A stretch of 64,000 nucleotides of DNA. Origin: Geomonas edaphica (lineage in GTDB: Bacteria > Desulfobacterota > Desulfuromonadia > Geobacterales > Geobacteraceae). The stretch lies in assembly GCF_004917075.1 (NCBI RefSeq), contig NZ_SSYB01000004.1:646546-710545 (forward strand), written 5' to 3'. The notes below the pieces were generated by a model. It was not told where the DNA came from and searched no databases. It worked only from the letters and a program-made list of their open reading frames with translations. The position numbers were made by a program, and so were the translations under genes. Shown here one piece after another: positions 7,640 to 17,298 of the stretch (position 1 is the stretch's first letter; each line of letters begins with the position of its first letter).

Positions 7640-9196
7640 ATGTCTTTCAGCGCCCGCCTCATCACGATCAACCTGATTGCTATCTGTGCGACGGTTGCCT
7701 CCACCATCGTCGTCGGCAGCTGCGGCAACATCGCCGGAATGGTGCTTGCCGGTGTCATCATATTCCTAATCTCAGCGCTCCTGTGCTGGCAGGTTGCCCG
7801 CAGCGAGACCCGCGCCCTGCGAGACGTGGCGGAAGCGATCGAGGCTGCCGCGGGAGGCGATCTCTCCTGCCGGGTGGAACAGATCGCGAGCGGAGAAATC
7901 GGTCGCATCGGCACATCCTTCAACAACATGATGGGGGACTGGAACAAGACCATGCACCAGTTCTTCACGGTGACCGACCTGGTACGCGACTCCGTTGCCC
8001 TGGTGAGCGCCACCAACGACGCAATGGCGGCCGCCGCGGAAGATGTCGCCATGCAGGCCTCGACGATCGCCACGGCGAGCGAGGAGATGTCGGCCACCTC
8101 GGGAGACATCGCCCGCAACTGCCTCATGGCCGCCGAGAACGCACACCGGGCCACCGACGAGACCAACGCCGGTGCCGCCATCGTCAGAAGCAGCGCGCAG
8201 CTCATGGAGAACATCGCCCAGCGCGTCACCACCACCTCGACCTCGGTTGCGGGCCTCGGCGAGCGCTCCGACCAGATCGGCGCCATCGCCGGCACCATCG
8301 AGGACATCGCCGACCAGACAAACCTCCTCGCCCTGAACGCCGCCATCGAGGCCGCGCGCGCCGGCGAGACCGGCCGCGGCTTCGCCGTGGTGGCCGACGA
8401 GGTCAGGGCGCTCGCGGAACGGACCACGAGGGCCACGAAAGAGATCGACGCCATGATCAAGTCGATCCAGAGCGAGACCCGCGAGGCGGTCGGCGCCATG
8501 AGCGAAGGGGTCGAGCAGGTGAACCAGGGGACGGCGGAAACCTGCCGCTCCGGCGAGGCGCTCGCCGGCATCCTCACCATGATCAACGACCTGACCATGC
8601 AGCTCTCCCAGATCGCCACCGCCGCCGAGGAGCAGACCGCCACGACCCACGAGATCACCAGCAACATCCAGATGATTACCAGCGTCGTGAACAGCAACGT
8701 GGAGAGCGCCCGGAACACGAGGGCGGCAACCGGCAAACTGGTGCAACAGGTTGATGAACTGCACGAGCTGGTCTCCCACTTCCAGCTCTCCGACGCGATG
8801 GTCTGGGACCCGAGCTACGCCACCACCATCAACACCTTCGACGACCAGCACAAGAAGCTCTTCGCCATGATCAACGAGCTGTCGCAGGCGATGCAGCACA
8901 AGCGGAGCAAGGACGCCATCGGCTCGGTGCTGCAGCGCCTCATCGAGTACACCGGCAGCCACTTCGCTGCCGAGGAAGAGGCCTTCCGCAAGTCGGGCTA
9001 TCCCGAAGAAACGGCGCACGTTCAGCAACATAGGGACCTGGTTCGCCAGGTGCTTGAACTTCAGGAGAAATTCAAGTCGGGCGAGACCGTTCTTACCCAC
9101 GACGTCATCGAATTCCTGCAGAACTGGCTCGTGAACCACATCAAGGGGACCGACAAACGCTACGCCCCCCACCTCACCAAGGCCGGTATCCGCTAA
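7640..9196 (+). CDS. Methyl-accepting chemotaxis protein with C-terminal hemerythrin domain
   Basis: A 518-residue receptor. Two hydrophobic helices lie close together (about 7-27 and 31-50), leaving almost no periplasmic domain. A HAMP segment and the MCP signalling coiled coil follow, with the conserved hairpin tip around [21 protein letters not shown]. The last ~125 residues are a bacteriohemerythrin with the di-iron signature spread as FDDQH, HFAAEE, HVQQH and HIKGTD. Sensing of O2 or NO therefore probably happens in the cytoplasm at the di-iron site. AAAGGAG lies 7 bases before the ATG at 7640, which decides the start over 7613. Confidence 0.93.
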   Translation: MSFSARLITINLIAICATVASTIVVGSCGNIAGMVLAGVIIFLISALLCWQVARSETRALRDVAEAIEAAAGGDLSCRVEQIASGEIGRIGTSFNNMMGDWNKTMHQFFTVTDLVRDSVALVSATNDAMAAAAEDVAMQASTIATASEEMSATSGDIARNCLMAAENAHRATDETNAGAAIVRSSAQLMENIAQRVTTTSTSVAGLGERSDQIGAIAGTIEDIADQTNLLALNAAIEAARAGETGRGFAVVADEVRALAERTTRATKEIDAMIKSIQSETREAVGAMSEGVEQVNQGTAETCRSGEALAGILTMINDLTMQLSQIATAAEEQTATTHEITSNIQMITSVVNSNVESARNTRAATGKLVQQVDELHELVSHFQLSDAMVWDPSYATTINTFDDQHKKLFAMINELSQAMQHKRSKDAIGSVLQRLIEYTGSHFAAEEEAFRKSGYPEETAHVQQHRDLVRQVLELQEKFKSGETVLTHDVIEFLQNWLVNHIKGTDKRYAPHLTKAGIR

Positions 9197-9215
9197 GCCG
9201 CCAGGCAAAGATCAG

Positions 9216-9258
9216 TTTTAACAGGGATGAAAGGGAGGCCCCTTCATCCCTGTTAATT
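9216..9258. repeat. Palindromic repeat between chemoreceptor gene and hemH
   Basis: TTAACAGGGATGAA is followed by an 11-base loop and then its exact complement TTCATCCCTGTTAA. It could act as a terminator stem but has no T-run. The same ACAGGGATGAA motif recurs near 1469, 26581 and 27591. Confidence 0.7.
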
Positions 9259-9357
9259 GATTTCCCCACTCCCCCTTCCCAATGAATTAAACCAGTTCTC
9301 CTTCCCGGCGTTTTCTGCTACATTTCTCGGGCTGCCAACTCCCCAGAAGAGGTCGTC

Positions 9358-10311
9358 ATGTCAGAAAAAACCGCAGTCCTTTTGCTGCAAATGGGTGGAC
9401 CCGACTCGCTCGACGCCGTGCACCCTTTCCTCATGAACCTGTTCACGGACCGCGACATCATCAAGATCGGGCCCTCCTTCCTGCAGCCCTTCATCGCCCG
9501 GCGCATCGTGAACAAGCGCGCCCCGCACGTCGCGGAGTACTACCGTCAGATCGGCGGCAAGTCCCCGATCCGGGAGCTGACCGAGGCCCAGCGGGAGGGA
9601 CTGCAGGCGCTTTTAGGCGAGAATTACCGCTGCTTCGTGGCGATGCGCTACTCCCGCCCTTCGACCATCGACGCCCTCGCTGCCATCAAGCGGGAGGGGA
9701 TCAGGCGCGTCGTGGTGCTGTCGCTCTACCCGCACTACTCGAAGGCGACCACCGGCTCCAGCGTGAACGAACTGCAGCGCGTCCTGAAGGAGGCGCGAGC
9801 CGATTTCGAGCTGACCTTCATCGACCGCTTCTACGACCACCCCCTCTACATCAAGGCGCTCGCGGGGAAGGTAATGCGGGGGCTGCAGGCTTTCCCGGAC
9901 CGGAAGGACGTGCAGATCGTCTTCTCCGCCCATTCGCTGCCCCAATCCTTCATCGACGAAGGGGACCCGTACCTCGACCACATACAAGAGACCAGGCGTC
10001 TCGTCATGGAGCAGGTAGGCGAGGCGAACCATCTCCTTTGCTTCCAGTCGAAGGCGAGCCGGGTGAAGTGGCTCGAGCCCTCCACGGAGGCAACCATCGA
10101 GAAACTGGCGAAGGAAGGGAAAAGGAACCTGTTGATGGTGCCGCTCTCCTTCGTTTCGGACCACATCGAGACCCTCTACGAGATCGACATCCAGTACGGC
10201 GAGGAGGCGAAGGGGTACGGCATCGAGCGCTTCGAGCGCATCGAGTCGCTGAACTCAGACCCGATATTCCTGGACTGCCTGGCGGACCTGGTGAGAACGG
10301 CGAAGGCATGA
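9358..10311 (+). CDS. hemH: Ferrochelatase
   Basis: Inserts Fe2+ into protoporphyrin IX, the last step of classical haem b synthesis. The 317-residue protein has [12 protein letters not shown] at the N-terminus, catalytic His192 in [12 protein letters not shown], and the acidic metal path SDHIETLYE (Glu271, Glu275). The start ATG has GAGG upstream. Its stop overlaps the next ATG (ATGA), and three further genes follow closely, so hemH appears to be first in a four-gene run. With hemE at 38 kb, this shows the protoporphyrin route is used, at least in part. Confidence 0.95.
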   Translation: MSEKTAVLLLQMGGPDSLDAVHPFLMNLFTDRDIIKIGPSFLQPFIARRIVNKRAPHVAEYYRQIGGKSPIRELTEAQREGLQALLGENYRCFVAMRYSRPSTIDALAAIKREGIRRVVVLSLYPHYSKATTGSSVNELQRVLKEARADFELTFIDRFYDHPLYIKALAGKVMRGLQAFPDRKDVQIVFSAHSLPQSFIDEGDPYLDHIQETRRLVMEQVGEANHLLCFQSKASRVKWLEPSTEATIEKLAKEGKRNLLMVPLSFVSDHIETLYEIDIQYGEEAKGYGIERFERIESLNSDPIFLDCLADLVRTAKA

Positions 10312-10487
10312 AGACCTGCAGCATCTGCAAGATAGAATTCGACGAGAACGAGCCCGACTCCCTCTACGGGGAAGCGGGGCAGTGGCTGGCCGAGGAGTTC
10401 TGGAAGGACGCGGGCGAACTCTGCCGCACCTGCCGGGAGAACCGCGCCCGGCTGGTGATGATGTACGGACACGAGATGAACACCTGA
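10308..10487 (+). CDS. Small zinc-ribbon-like protein
   Basis: A 59-residue soluble protein with two CxxC pairs (CSIC at 4-7 and CRTC near 39-42), spaced as in a single-zinc ribbon. The intervening segment is acidic and includes WLAEEFW. It is translationally coupled to hemH through an ATGA overlap and lies 8 bases before the MoxR-like ATPase gene. I do not recognise the family. Metal binding is inferred from cysteine spacing only; a role as adaptor for the ATPase is possible but unsupported. Confidence 0.7.
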   Translation: MKTCSICKIEFDENEPDSLYGEAGQWLAEEFWKDAGELCRTCRENRARLVMMYGHEMNT

Positions 10488-10494
10488 GGTTTAT

Positions 10495-11313
10495 ATGGAC
10501 AGGACCACGATAGACGGCATAAATCTCACCCTCGCCAACCCCATAGAGCTCCCGCTGCGCTGGGTGGGGGACGAGGAACTGCTCCGGCAGCTTCTGGCGG
10601 CCTGGATGGTGATAGACGAGCGCGACATCCCCTTCAACCCGCGCCTGATCGGTAAACCGGGCGTCGGGAAGACCACCCTCGCCTACGCCGCCGCAAAGAG
10701 GCTCGGGCGCCAGGTGTACCTCTTCCAGGCGACCATGGACACCCGTCCCGAGGACCTGATCGTGACGCCGGTGATCGGCCCCGAGGGGGCGATCCAGTAC
10801 GCCGCGTCCTCGCTCGTCTCCGCCATGATCTCAGGCGGGGTGCTCATTCTGGACGAGGGGAACCGGATGAGCGAGAAGGCCTGGGCCTCCCTTGCGCCGC
10901 TTCTGGACGACCGCCGCTACGTCGAGTCGATCATCACCGGCTTGCGGATCAAGGCCCATCCCGACTTTCGCATCGTCGTCACCATGAACGAGGACTCCTC
11001 AACCTTCGAGGTCCCCGAGTACATTCACTCCCGCCTGCAGCCCCAGCTCTTCATCGACTTCCCCGAGGCGGACGAGGAATTGGCGATCCTGAAGGAGAAC
11101 CTTCCCTTCGCCGGGAGCTCTATCCTCAACTACGTCGTGCAGTTCCTGCAGCGCGGCCACGCCGCCGACGAACCGTACTCTGTGCGCGACGGCATCAACA
11201 TCGCGCGCTACGCCCTGAAGATGATGTCGGCGACCAACAAGGATCCGCACGAGCTCCTGCCGCTCGCCGTCGAGCGGATCCTCGGCGAAGAGGCGCTGCG
11301 CTACCTGAAGTAG
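10495..11313 (+). CDS. MoxR-like AAA+ ATPase
   Basis: A 272-residue AAA+ protein of the MoxR/AAA_5 type. Walker A is GKPGVGKT (53-60), Walker B is GVLILDE (115-121), sensor-1 Asn is in VVTMNED (about 165), and YIHSR (Arg180) may be the arginine finger. MoxR proteins usually remodel or activate partner proteins and are often paired with VWA-domain proteins, but no VWA gene lies here. The partner is more likely the 650-residue protein that starts 10 bases downstream. GAGG precedes the ATG. Confidence 0.88.
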   Translation: MDRTTIDGINLTLANPIELPLRWVGDEELLRQLLAAWMVIDERDIPFNPRLIGKPGVGKTTLAYAAAKRLGRQVYLFQATMDTRPEDLIVTPVIGPEGAIQYAASSLVSAMISGGVLILDEGNRMSEKAWASLAPLLDDRRYVESIITGLRIKAHPDFRIVVTMNEDSSTFEVPEYIHSRLQPQLFIDFPEADEELAILKENLPFAGSSILNYVVQFLQRGHAADEPYSVRDGINIARYALKMMSATNKDPHELLPLAVERILGEEALRYLK

Positions 11314-11322
11314 GCTGGACTT

Positions 11323-13275
11323 ATGCCCGACCGACTCTACCTGGAACAATTCGGCAACGTCCACGCCCTCCCCGTCCTGCACTACCGGATGGAGTTCGCC
11401 CACCTGGTACGCGAGGCGTTTGACCGCGTGAAGCCCGACTGCGTCGCCATCGAGCTGCCGCAGACGCTGGAAGAACAGTTTCTGCGCGGCGTCCGGCGCC
11501 TCCCCGAGGTCTCCGTCCTCGCCTACCACGTCGCCGCCCAGTCCGTCTTCCTGCTCATCGAACCCGCCGATCCGCTGATCGAAGGGGCCCGGCTCGCCCT
11601 GGAGCGTAAGGTCCCGCTGCATCTCGTCGACATCGACCTCGACTCCTACCCGTCGCACCCGGATCACCTGCCGGACTCCTACTCGGTGCAGCGCATAGGC
11701 CTCGACCCCTTCTACCGGGAGGTGGCGAAACTCTACCGGGAGATCCCCCCCTGCGAGGAGGACCTCCGCCGCGAGCGCGGCATGGCCTACCGCCTGAAGC
11801 AGCTCTCGGCGCAGCACGAACGCGTCCTCTTCATCTGCGGTATGTCGCACCTGGAAAGGATCCGGCACTCCTTCGACGCGCCACTCGCCCAGCCGCTCAC
11901 TAGGACCCGGCGCGAAGGGATCACCATCCTCAACCTGCACCCGGAATGCCTCCACGAGGTGCTCGCCGAGTACCCCTTCCTCTCCGCGGTGTACGAGACG
12001 CGCAGGACGCCTCTTGGTCCCGAGCCCGCCGCCAACGGGCATTCCCTCAGAAAGAGCTTCAACGCCTTCGAGCTGATCCTGGGTGGGAAAGAGAGCATCC
12101 CCGAGGAGGAGGCACTGGCGGAATCGGTGCAAAGGAGCGCCCACCGTATCGGGATGGAAGGGGAGTTCCCCGACCGGCAGAAGATCATGTTGCGCCTGTT
12201 CCTCGAGGCGGCCCGTCACTACCGCCAGGAGACCGGTGACAAGGTGCACTTCTGGCAGAAGCGCGCCTTCTTCAGGTTCGCCCGCAACTACGCGCTCATG
12301 ACGCGCATGCTCCTTCCCGACCTGTTTCAGATGCTGGCTGCCGCCCGCGGCTGCCTGGACGACAACTTCGCCTACGCCTTCTTCCGGCTCGCCGCCCGTT
12401 ATCCCTGGCAGCGCGAGACGAGCGATCTCCCGACGATACGGCTCTCCGCCGACGAGCTCTGGTCCTCCACGAAGAGGATCCGTTTCCGGCCGCGCGAGCG
12501 GGTGCGCGCCAAGGGGTTCTCGTACCTGAAGATGATGAACCGGAAAAAGGAGAAGCGGCCGGGGGACTGGCTGGAGGGCTTCGACGATCCGTACATCTGC
12601 TCCTATCCCCCTGAGGATCTGAGCATCGAGGAATACGGGCGGAACCTTAAGCGGATCGGCGCGCGGCAGCTGAGCGAGGAGGGGAGCAAAAGTGAGCCCT
12701 TCACGTCGTCCCTTCTGGACGGGGTCGACATGCGGGAGACGCTCCGGAACCTGCACGAGGGGAAGATTTACGTCAAGGAGAACAAGCGCCTGAAGAGCGG
12801 CGTCGGGTGCGTCGTGGTGGTCTTCGACGAGGACAAGGAGGGGAGCAGGTACCCGTACTGCATGACCTGGCTTGGGGAGCACGCCCAAGAGTCCGACATG
12901 GCCTTCTACGCCACCCCGCCCACCGACAACATCGTCGGTCCCGGGATCTCGCGTTGCGAGTACGGCGGATTTCTCTTGAGCTATCCCCCGCGCCGCATGG
13001 TCGACGTCTGGCACGATCCGGACTACCGGCACGCCACCGGCAAAGGAGAGCTGCTCCTGCTGGCGGCGCTCGACTATTCGCTGGAGAAGGACGTGGTCTA
13101 TGCCGCGGCGAAGCCGCCGAGAAGTTTCATGAAGCAGCACGCCGCGCGGCTTAACAAGAGGATCATCTACCTGCCGCTCGGGAGTCTTTCGCCGGTCGCG
13201 CTCAAGAAGCTTCGCGCCTTCCACATCCTCTACGGCCGCGACAAGCGCGACATCGCTAGGGATTACATTTGGTGA
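11323..13275 (+). CDS. 650-residue protein with a TraB/ChaN-like N-terminus
   Basis: Not a family I can name with certainty. The first ~190 residues carry a pattern like TraB/PrgY and ChaN/EreA proteins: a start strand with a nearby His (NVHALPVLHY), PDCVAIELP (38-46), VPLHLVDID (98-106) and VLFICGMSHLERI (169-181). The middle (about 260-440) is helical and charged. The C-terminal ~190 residues are well-structured with conserved-looking aromatic motifs (YPYCMTWLGEH, GGFLLSYPPRRMVDVWHD). There is no signal peptide or membrane helix. The MoxR-like gene 10 bases upstream is the probable partner. DUF5682-type proteins, which I recall beside MoxR ATPases, are a possible relative; that link is inference. 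Confidence 0.6.
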   Translation: MPDRLYLEQFGNVHALPVLHYRMEFAHLVREAFDRVKPDCVAIELPQTLEEQFLRGVRRLPEVSVLAYHVAAQSVFLLIEPADPLIEGARLALERKVPLHLVDIDLDSYPSHPDHLPDSYSVQRIGLDPFYREVAKLYREIPPCEEDLRRERGMAYRLKQLSAQHERVLFICGMSHLERIRHSFDAPLAQPLTRTRREGITILNLHPECLHEVLAEYPFLSAVYETRRTPLGPEPAANGHSLRKSFNAFELILGGKESIPEEEALAESVQRSAHRIGMEGEFPDRQKIMLRLFLEAARHYRQETGDKVHFWQKRAFFRFARNYALMTRMLLPDLFQMLAAARGCLDDNFAYAFFRLAARYPWQRETSDLPTIRLSADELWSSTKRIRFRPRERVRAKGFSYLKMMNRKKEKRPGDWLEGFDDPYICSYPPEDLSIEEYGRNLKRIGARQLSEEGSKSEPFTSSLLDGVDMRETLRNLHEGKIYVKENKRLKSGVGCVVVVFDEDKEGSRYPYCMTWLGEHAQESDMAFYATPPTDNIVGPGISRCEYGGFLLSYPPRRMVDVWHDPDYRHATGKGELLLLAALDYSLEKDVVYAAAKPPRSFMKQHAARLNKRIIYLPLGSLSPVALKKLRAFHILYGRDKRDIARDYIW

Positions 13276-13307
13276 GGTACCGACAGGCGCCAACGTGGTG
13301 GTGACTG

Positions 13308-13416
13308 TTGTAGGGGCGAATAATAATTCGCCCAGCCACCGGCGCCGTGACCACCGCATATGGCAAGATAGGCAATGAGGCACATGAAGAGGGCAAATGA
13401 TTATTCGCTCCTACAA
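13308..13416. repeat. MITE-like element, copy 1
   Basis: A 109-bp element with 17-bp terminal inverted repeats: TTGTAGGGGCGAATAAT at the left and its complement with one mismatch at the right. A second inner CGAATAATAATTCG palindrome lies at the left end. A close relative is at 24319-24423. It has no coding capacity. It sits between the TraB-like gene and selB. Confidence 0.8.
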
Positions 13417-13420
13417 AGCG

Positions 13421-13451
13421 AAAGGCCCCCGAAATTCGGGGGCCTTTTTTT
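13421..13451 (+). terminator. Rho-independent terminator after the hemH run
   Basis: A stem of AAGGCCCCCGAA against TTCGGGGGCCTT followed by seven or more T residues. It terminates plus-strand transcripts from the hemH-to-TraB-like run. The T-run touches the selB stop codon, which lies on the opposite strand. Confidence 0.85.
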
Positions 13452-15360
13452 ATCCTTTGCGGAGGATCCTCTTGTCACCCATGCGGATGGTGAGTTTTTC
13501 AGAGTCGAAATACTCCAGGAGCGGAATCATGAACTTCCTGGAAAGCCCTGTCAGCTCGCGGAACTCGGGAGGGGTGATCTCCTTCTTCTCCTTCAGGAAG
13601 CCGACGAGCTTCTCGCGCAGTTCGGAGACTGCGCCGGGCGCGTAGAAGATGTCACCCTTGATCTTCGCCACCTTACCCTCGCGGAACATCATGTTCGTGT
13701 GATCGAGCACCTGCTTCTCGGTGGCGCCGACCAGATCGCAAAGCTCCTTCAGGGTCGGCGGCTCGAACCACCCCTTGGTGAGGGCGTCTTCGAGGGTGCG
13801 CTGCACGCTCGCCTGGTCCTGGGTTACCCCCACCTTGCGCCCGGGTAGCTTGACGAGTTCGCGGTCGGAAAGCGCCAGTCCGTCCTTCTCGAGGCTCGCC
13901 AGCACCGGCCCGAAGAAGCGCGCGTCACTGCGCCTCGGGATGCGCGACTTCAGCTCTTCCTTACCGATACCCTCCTGCATCGGGTTCTCCTGCAGATACT
14001 CCACCAGCTCGTCGGAGAGCTTCTTCTTCAGCATGGCAAAGGCGTCCTTGCTGAGGAAGATGCGCGGCTCCTTAACCACCTGCAGCACGGCGCCGCTGGA
14101 AAGAAGCGGCGCCAGTGCACCCTCGATCCTTTTGCCCGACATGCCGGAGCGGTTCACCATCTCCTGGATGGAGATGCCGGAGAGGAGCGAGGAGTCGACG
14201 AGAAGCCTGATGCGGTCCTGGTCGACGCCCGACTCGACGGCGGCCAGAAGCTCGAGGGCCTCGGCGGAACGGCGACGGCGGCGCGGCGGGGCGGGGTCGA
14301 GGACGGCGCCCCCGCCGAGGGTCGCCTGCGGCGAGTAGGTACGCAGCACGAAGGGGTCTCCCGGCAACAGGAGCACCGGGTGCTCGAGGCGCAGCTGCAC
14401 GTAGGCGCTCTCGCCCGGCTGCAGCGCATCGCGGTCGAAGAGGATGATCTTGGCCGGTACCTCGTATGTGGCCGAATGAAGCCGGATCGAGGCGCGGTGC
14501 TTCAACTCCTTCTGGGCAGAGGCGAGGTAGTTGAGCCGGACGTCGACGGCGCTGGTCGGCTTGTAAAGACCTTTCGGGACGACCACGTCGCCGCGCTGCA
14601 CCTCGGTGTGATCCACACCCTGCAGGTTCACCGCGAGGCGCTCGCCCGCCCCACCCTTCTCCACCTTGGAGCCGAAGGATTGCACACCGCGCACGCGGCA
14701 GGCGATGCCGGAGGGGAGGATCTCCACCTCATCGCCGACGGTGACGGCACCGGACAGAAGCGTACCGGTGACCACGGTGCCGAAGCCGGTCACGGTGAAC
14801 ACGCGGTCAACGGGGAGGCGGAAAGGCGAATCGACCCGTTTCTGCTCGATCTCCTTCGCCATCTTTATCAGTTCGGCCTTCAGCGCGTCGATGCCGTCCC
14901 CGGTACGGGAGGAAACCGCCACGACGGGCGCTCCGGCCAAGAAGCTCTCGGCGAGGTATTCACGCACCTCCTCGGTCACCAGGTCGAGCCAGTCCGGGTC
15001 CACCATGTCCTTCTTGGTCAAGACGACGATGCCGCGCTTCACGCCTAAGAGCTGGCAGATCTCCAGGTGCTCGCGGGTCTGGGGCATGATCCCCTCGTCT
15101 GCGGCGATGACAAGGAGGACCAAGTCCATCCCCCCCACCCCGGCGACCATGGTGCGGACGAAGCGCTCGTGTCCGGGAACGTCTACGATGCCGAAGCGGA
15201 GATCGTTCGCCAGTTCCAGGTGCGCGAAGCCGAGTTCGATGGTGATGCCGCGGGCCTTCTCCTCTTTGAGACGGTCCGTGTCAACGCCAGTCAACGCCTT
15301 CACCAGCGAGGTCTTACCATGGTCAATGTGCCCGGCGGTGCCGAGTATCAGATGCTTCAT
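13450..15360 (-). CDS. selB: Selenocysteine-specific elongation factor
   Basis: A GTPase that carries Sec-tRNA to the ribosome at UGA codons preceding a SECIS hairpin. It has 636 residues. GTPase motifs are [11 protein letters not shown] (7-17), DVPGHERF (60-67) and TKKD (115-118). EF-Tu-like domains 2 and 3 follow, then winged-helix repeats to the C-terminus (from about 380), the RNA-binding part. GGAG lies 7 bases before the ATG. No selA, selD or selC was seen, so the rest of the selenium pathway lies elsewhere. Its presence means UGA-containing selenoprotein genes may be hidden in the genome. Confidence 0.95.
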   Translation of the reverse strand: MKHLILGTAGHIDHGKTSLVKALTGVDTDRLKEEKARGITIELGFAHLELANDLRFGIVDVPGHERFVRTMVAGVGGMDLVLLVIAADEGIMPQTREHLEICQLLGVKRGIVVLTKKDMVDPDWLDLVTEEVREYLAESFLAGAPVVAVSSRTGDGIDALKAELIKMAKEIEQKRVDSPFRLPVDRVFTVTGFGTVVTGTLLSGAVTVGDEVEILPSGIACRVRGVQSFGSKVEKGGAGERLAVNLQGVDHTEVQRGDVVVPKGLYKPTSAVDVRLNYLASAQKELKHRASIRLHSATYEVPAKIILFDRDALQPGESAYVQLRLEHPVLLLPGDPFVLRTYSPQATLGGGAVLDPAPPRRRRRSAEALELLAAVESGVDQDRIRLLVDSSLLSGISIQEMVNRSGMSGKRIEGALAPLLSSGAVLQVVKEPRIFLSKDAFAMLKKKLSDELVEYLQENPMQEGIGKEELKSRIPRRSDARFFGPVLASLEKDGLALSDRELVKLPGRKVGVTQDQASVQRTLEDALTKGWFEPPTLKELCDLVGATEKQVLDHTNMMFREGKVAKIKGDIFYAPGAVSELREKLVGFLKEKKEITPPEFRELTGLSRKFMIPLLEYFDSEKLTIRMGDKRILRKG

Positions 15361-15482
15361 CAGGAGGCTCCGTGAAAAAATTCTTTCCTATATCGCAATT
15401 TTTCTATGAAAGGTCAACCGCTCTTTCATGAACTAGCGATTCGTTTATGCCGAGCCTGCGAAAGATATCAGGAACGGGGGCA

Positions 15483-17288
15483 CTAATCCTTGAACTGCAG
15501 TTGGTAGAGCCGGTAATAGAGCCCGCGTGCGGCCATCAATTCCGCATGGGTTCCTTCCTCGGCCTTTTCGCCGCGGTGGATGACGGCGATGCGGTCGGCG
15601 TCCCGGATCGTGGAGAGACGGTGCGCCACGACGAGCGTGGTCCGCCCCTGCATGAGCCCCTCAAGCCCCTGCTGGATGAGCCGCTCGCTCGCAGTGTCGA
15701 CGCTCGCCGTCGCCTCGTCCAGTACCAGGATTTCCGGGTCGAAGGCTACCGCCCTGGCAAAGGAGATGAGCTGGCGTTCTCCCGCCGAGAAGTTCACCCC
15801 GCGCTCACGCACCTCCTCGTCGTACCCCTTCGGGAGCTCCCGGATGAAACGGTCCGCGCCGACCACCTTGGCCGCCTGCTCAACACGTTTCATCGCCTCC
15901 GGGTCGCCGAGCGAGATATTGTAGGCGATGGTCCCTGAGAAGAGGTACGGGTCCTGGAGCACGACACCGATCCTTTTTCGCAACTGCTGCAACGGCATCT
16001 CGCGCAGGTCGGTCCCGTCGATGGTGATCGAGCCGCGCTGCACGTCGTAGAGCCGTGACAAAAGCCGCGTCACCGTGGTCTTGCCGCCGCCGGTCTCTCC
16101 CACAAGCGCCACCTTCTCGCCGCGCTTCATCTGCAGCGAGACCCCTTTGAGCACGTAGTCCTCGCTGTTGTAGGCGAACCAGACATCGTTGAAGCAGATG
16201 CTCCGCAGGGCGTCTTGCGGCGCCGGTACGCAGGCGGGTGCAGCGGCCTCATCCTTTTCCGGCGCGGGAGCCGCACCCGGCTCCCATTCCTTGTTGTCGA
16301 GGAGTGTGAAGACGCGCTCGAGCGAAGCCATCGCCCCCTGCATAACCGAGTATTTCGCCGAGAGGTCGCGGATCGGGGAGAAGAACTTCTCTATGTACTG
16401 TATGAATGCGACCAGGGCGCCGAAGGATAACGTCCCCCTGATGATCTCTCCGCCGCCGTACCAGATGATCAGCGCCACCGCCACCGAGGAGAGCGACTCG
16501 ACGACGGCGTAGAGGGCGGCATCCCAGGTGATCACCGGGAGGTTCGCCTCCACGTAGGACTTGTTCAGCCTCTGGAACTCCTTGGCCTCGTCCCGTTCGC
16601 GGTTGAAGAGCTGCACCACCGCCATGCCGCCGAGGCTCTCGGTGAGGAAGGCGGAGAGGTTCGCCTGGCGGGAGCGCACCTGCCGGAAGGCGACGCGCAT
16701 CCAGTTTCTAAAGGAGAAGGCGACCCAGATGAGCAGCGGTAGCACCGAGAAGGTGACCAGGGAGAGCTTCACGTTCATCCAGAGCATGATGCCGACGATG
16801 CCCGCCAGCACGAGGATGTCGCCCACCACGGTGACGATCCCCGCCGCGAACATCTCGCCCAGCACCTCGATGTCGCTGGTGAGGCGCGAGACCAGGCTTC
16901 CCACCGGGGTCTGATCGAAGAAGCGGGCGGAGAGACGCTGGATGTGGGTGAAGAGCTGCACGCGGATGTCGTACATGACCCGCTGGCCGACCCAGGTCAG
17001 CATGTAGACCTGCGCGAACATGAGGAGGGACTCGGCGAAGATGATGCCCAGGAAGGCGGCGGCCAGCGCCGGTAGCCCTTCCATCTGCCCCTTAACGATA
17101 TGGCCGTCGATGGCCATCTTGAGGATCCAGGGCTGGGACAGCTTGGTTACGGCGATGAAAGGAAGCAGGGCGAGCGCCGACACCAGCGTGCGCCGGTACG
17201 GCAGGATGTAGGCGAAGAAGCGCCCCATCAGGCGTCGATCGTACATCTTGCCTACTACTTCGTCCTCGTATATGCCGCCGAAGTGCAT
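15483..17288 (-). CDS. ABC exporter half-transporter, subunit with catalytic Walker B
   Basis: A 601-residue fusion of six membrane helices (about 30-320) and one nucleotide-binding domain. Walker A is GETGGGKT (397-404), the Q-loop is near 445 and Walker B is LVLDE (catalytic Glu525). The signature is FSAGERQ (500-506) instead of LSGGQ. AAAGGAG precedes the ATG. The second half-transporter (17731-19461) is upstream on the same strand. The motif pattern of the two fits a heterodimeric exporter with one degenerate ATP site. Substrate unknown; lipids or drugs are typical for relatives. Confidence 0.9.
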   Translation of the reverse strand: MHFGGIYEDEVVGKMYDRRLMGRFFAYILPYRRTLVSALALLPFIAVTKLSQPWILKMAIDGHIVKGQMEGLPALAAAFLGIIFAESLLMFAQVYMLTWVGQRVMYDIRVQLFTHIQRLSARFFDQTPVGSLVSRLTSDIEVLGEMFAAGIVTVVGDILVLAGIVGIMLWMNVKLSLVTFSVLPLLIWVAFSFRNWMRVAFRQVRSRQANLSAFLTESLGGMAVVQLFNRERDEAKEFQRLNKSYVEANLPVITWDAALYAVVESLSSVAVALIIWYGGGEIIRGTLSFGALVAFIQYIEKFFSPIRDLSAKYSVMQGAMASLERVFTLLDNKEWEPGAAPAPEKDEAAAPACVPAPQDALRSICFNDVWFAYNSEDYVLKGVSLQMKRGEKVALVGETGGGKTTVTRLLSRLYDVQRGSITIDGTDLREMPLQQLRKRIGVVLQDPYLFSGTIAYNISLGDPEAMKRVEQAAKVVGADRFIRELPKGYDEEVRERGVNFSAGERQLISFARAVAFDPEILVLDEATASVDTASERLIQQGLEGLMQGRTTLVVAHRLSTIRDADRIAVIHRGEKAEEGTHAELMAARGLYYRLYQLQFKD

Positions 17289-17298
17289 GCTTCTCCTT

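Noticed and set aside
10999-13383. 794-residue open frame on the minus strand
   Set aside because: It is antisense to the MoxR-like and TraB-like genes. High GC leaves the opposite frame open; the composition lacks any domain and it would overlap two well-supported genes entirely.
15361-15482. tRNA-Sec (selC) upstream of selB
   Set aside because: No cloverleaf, CCA end or long variable arm could be read in the 122-bp gap.
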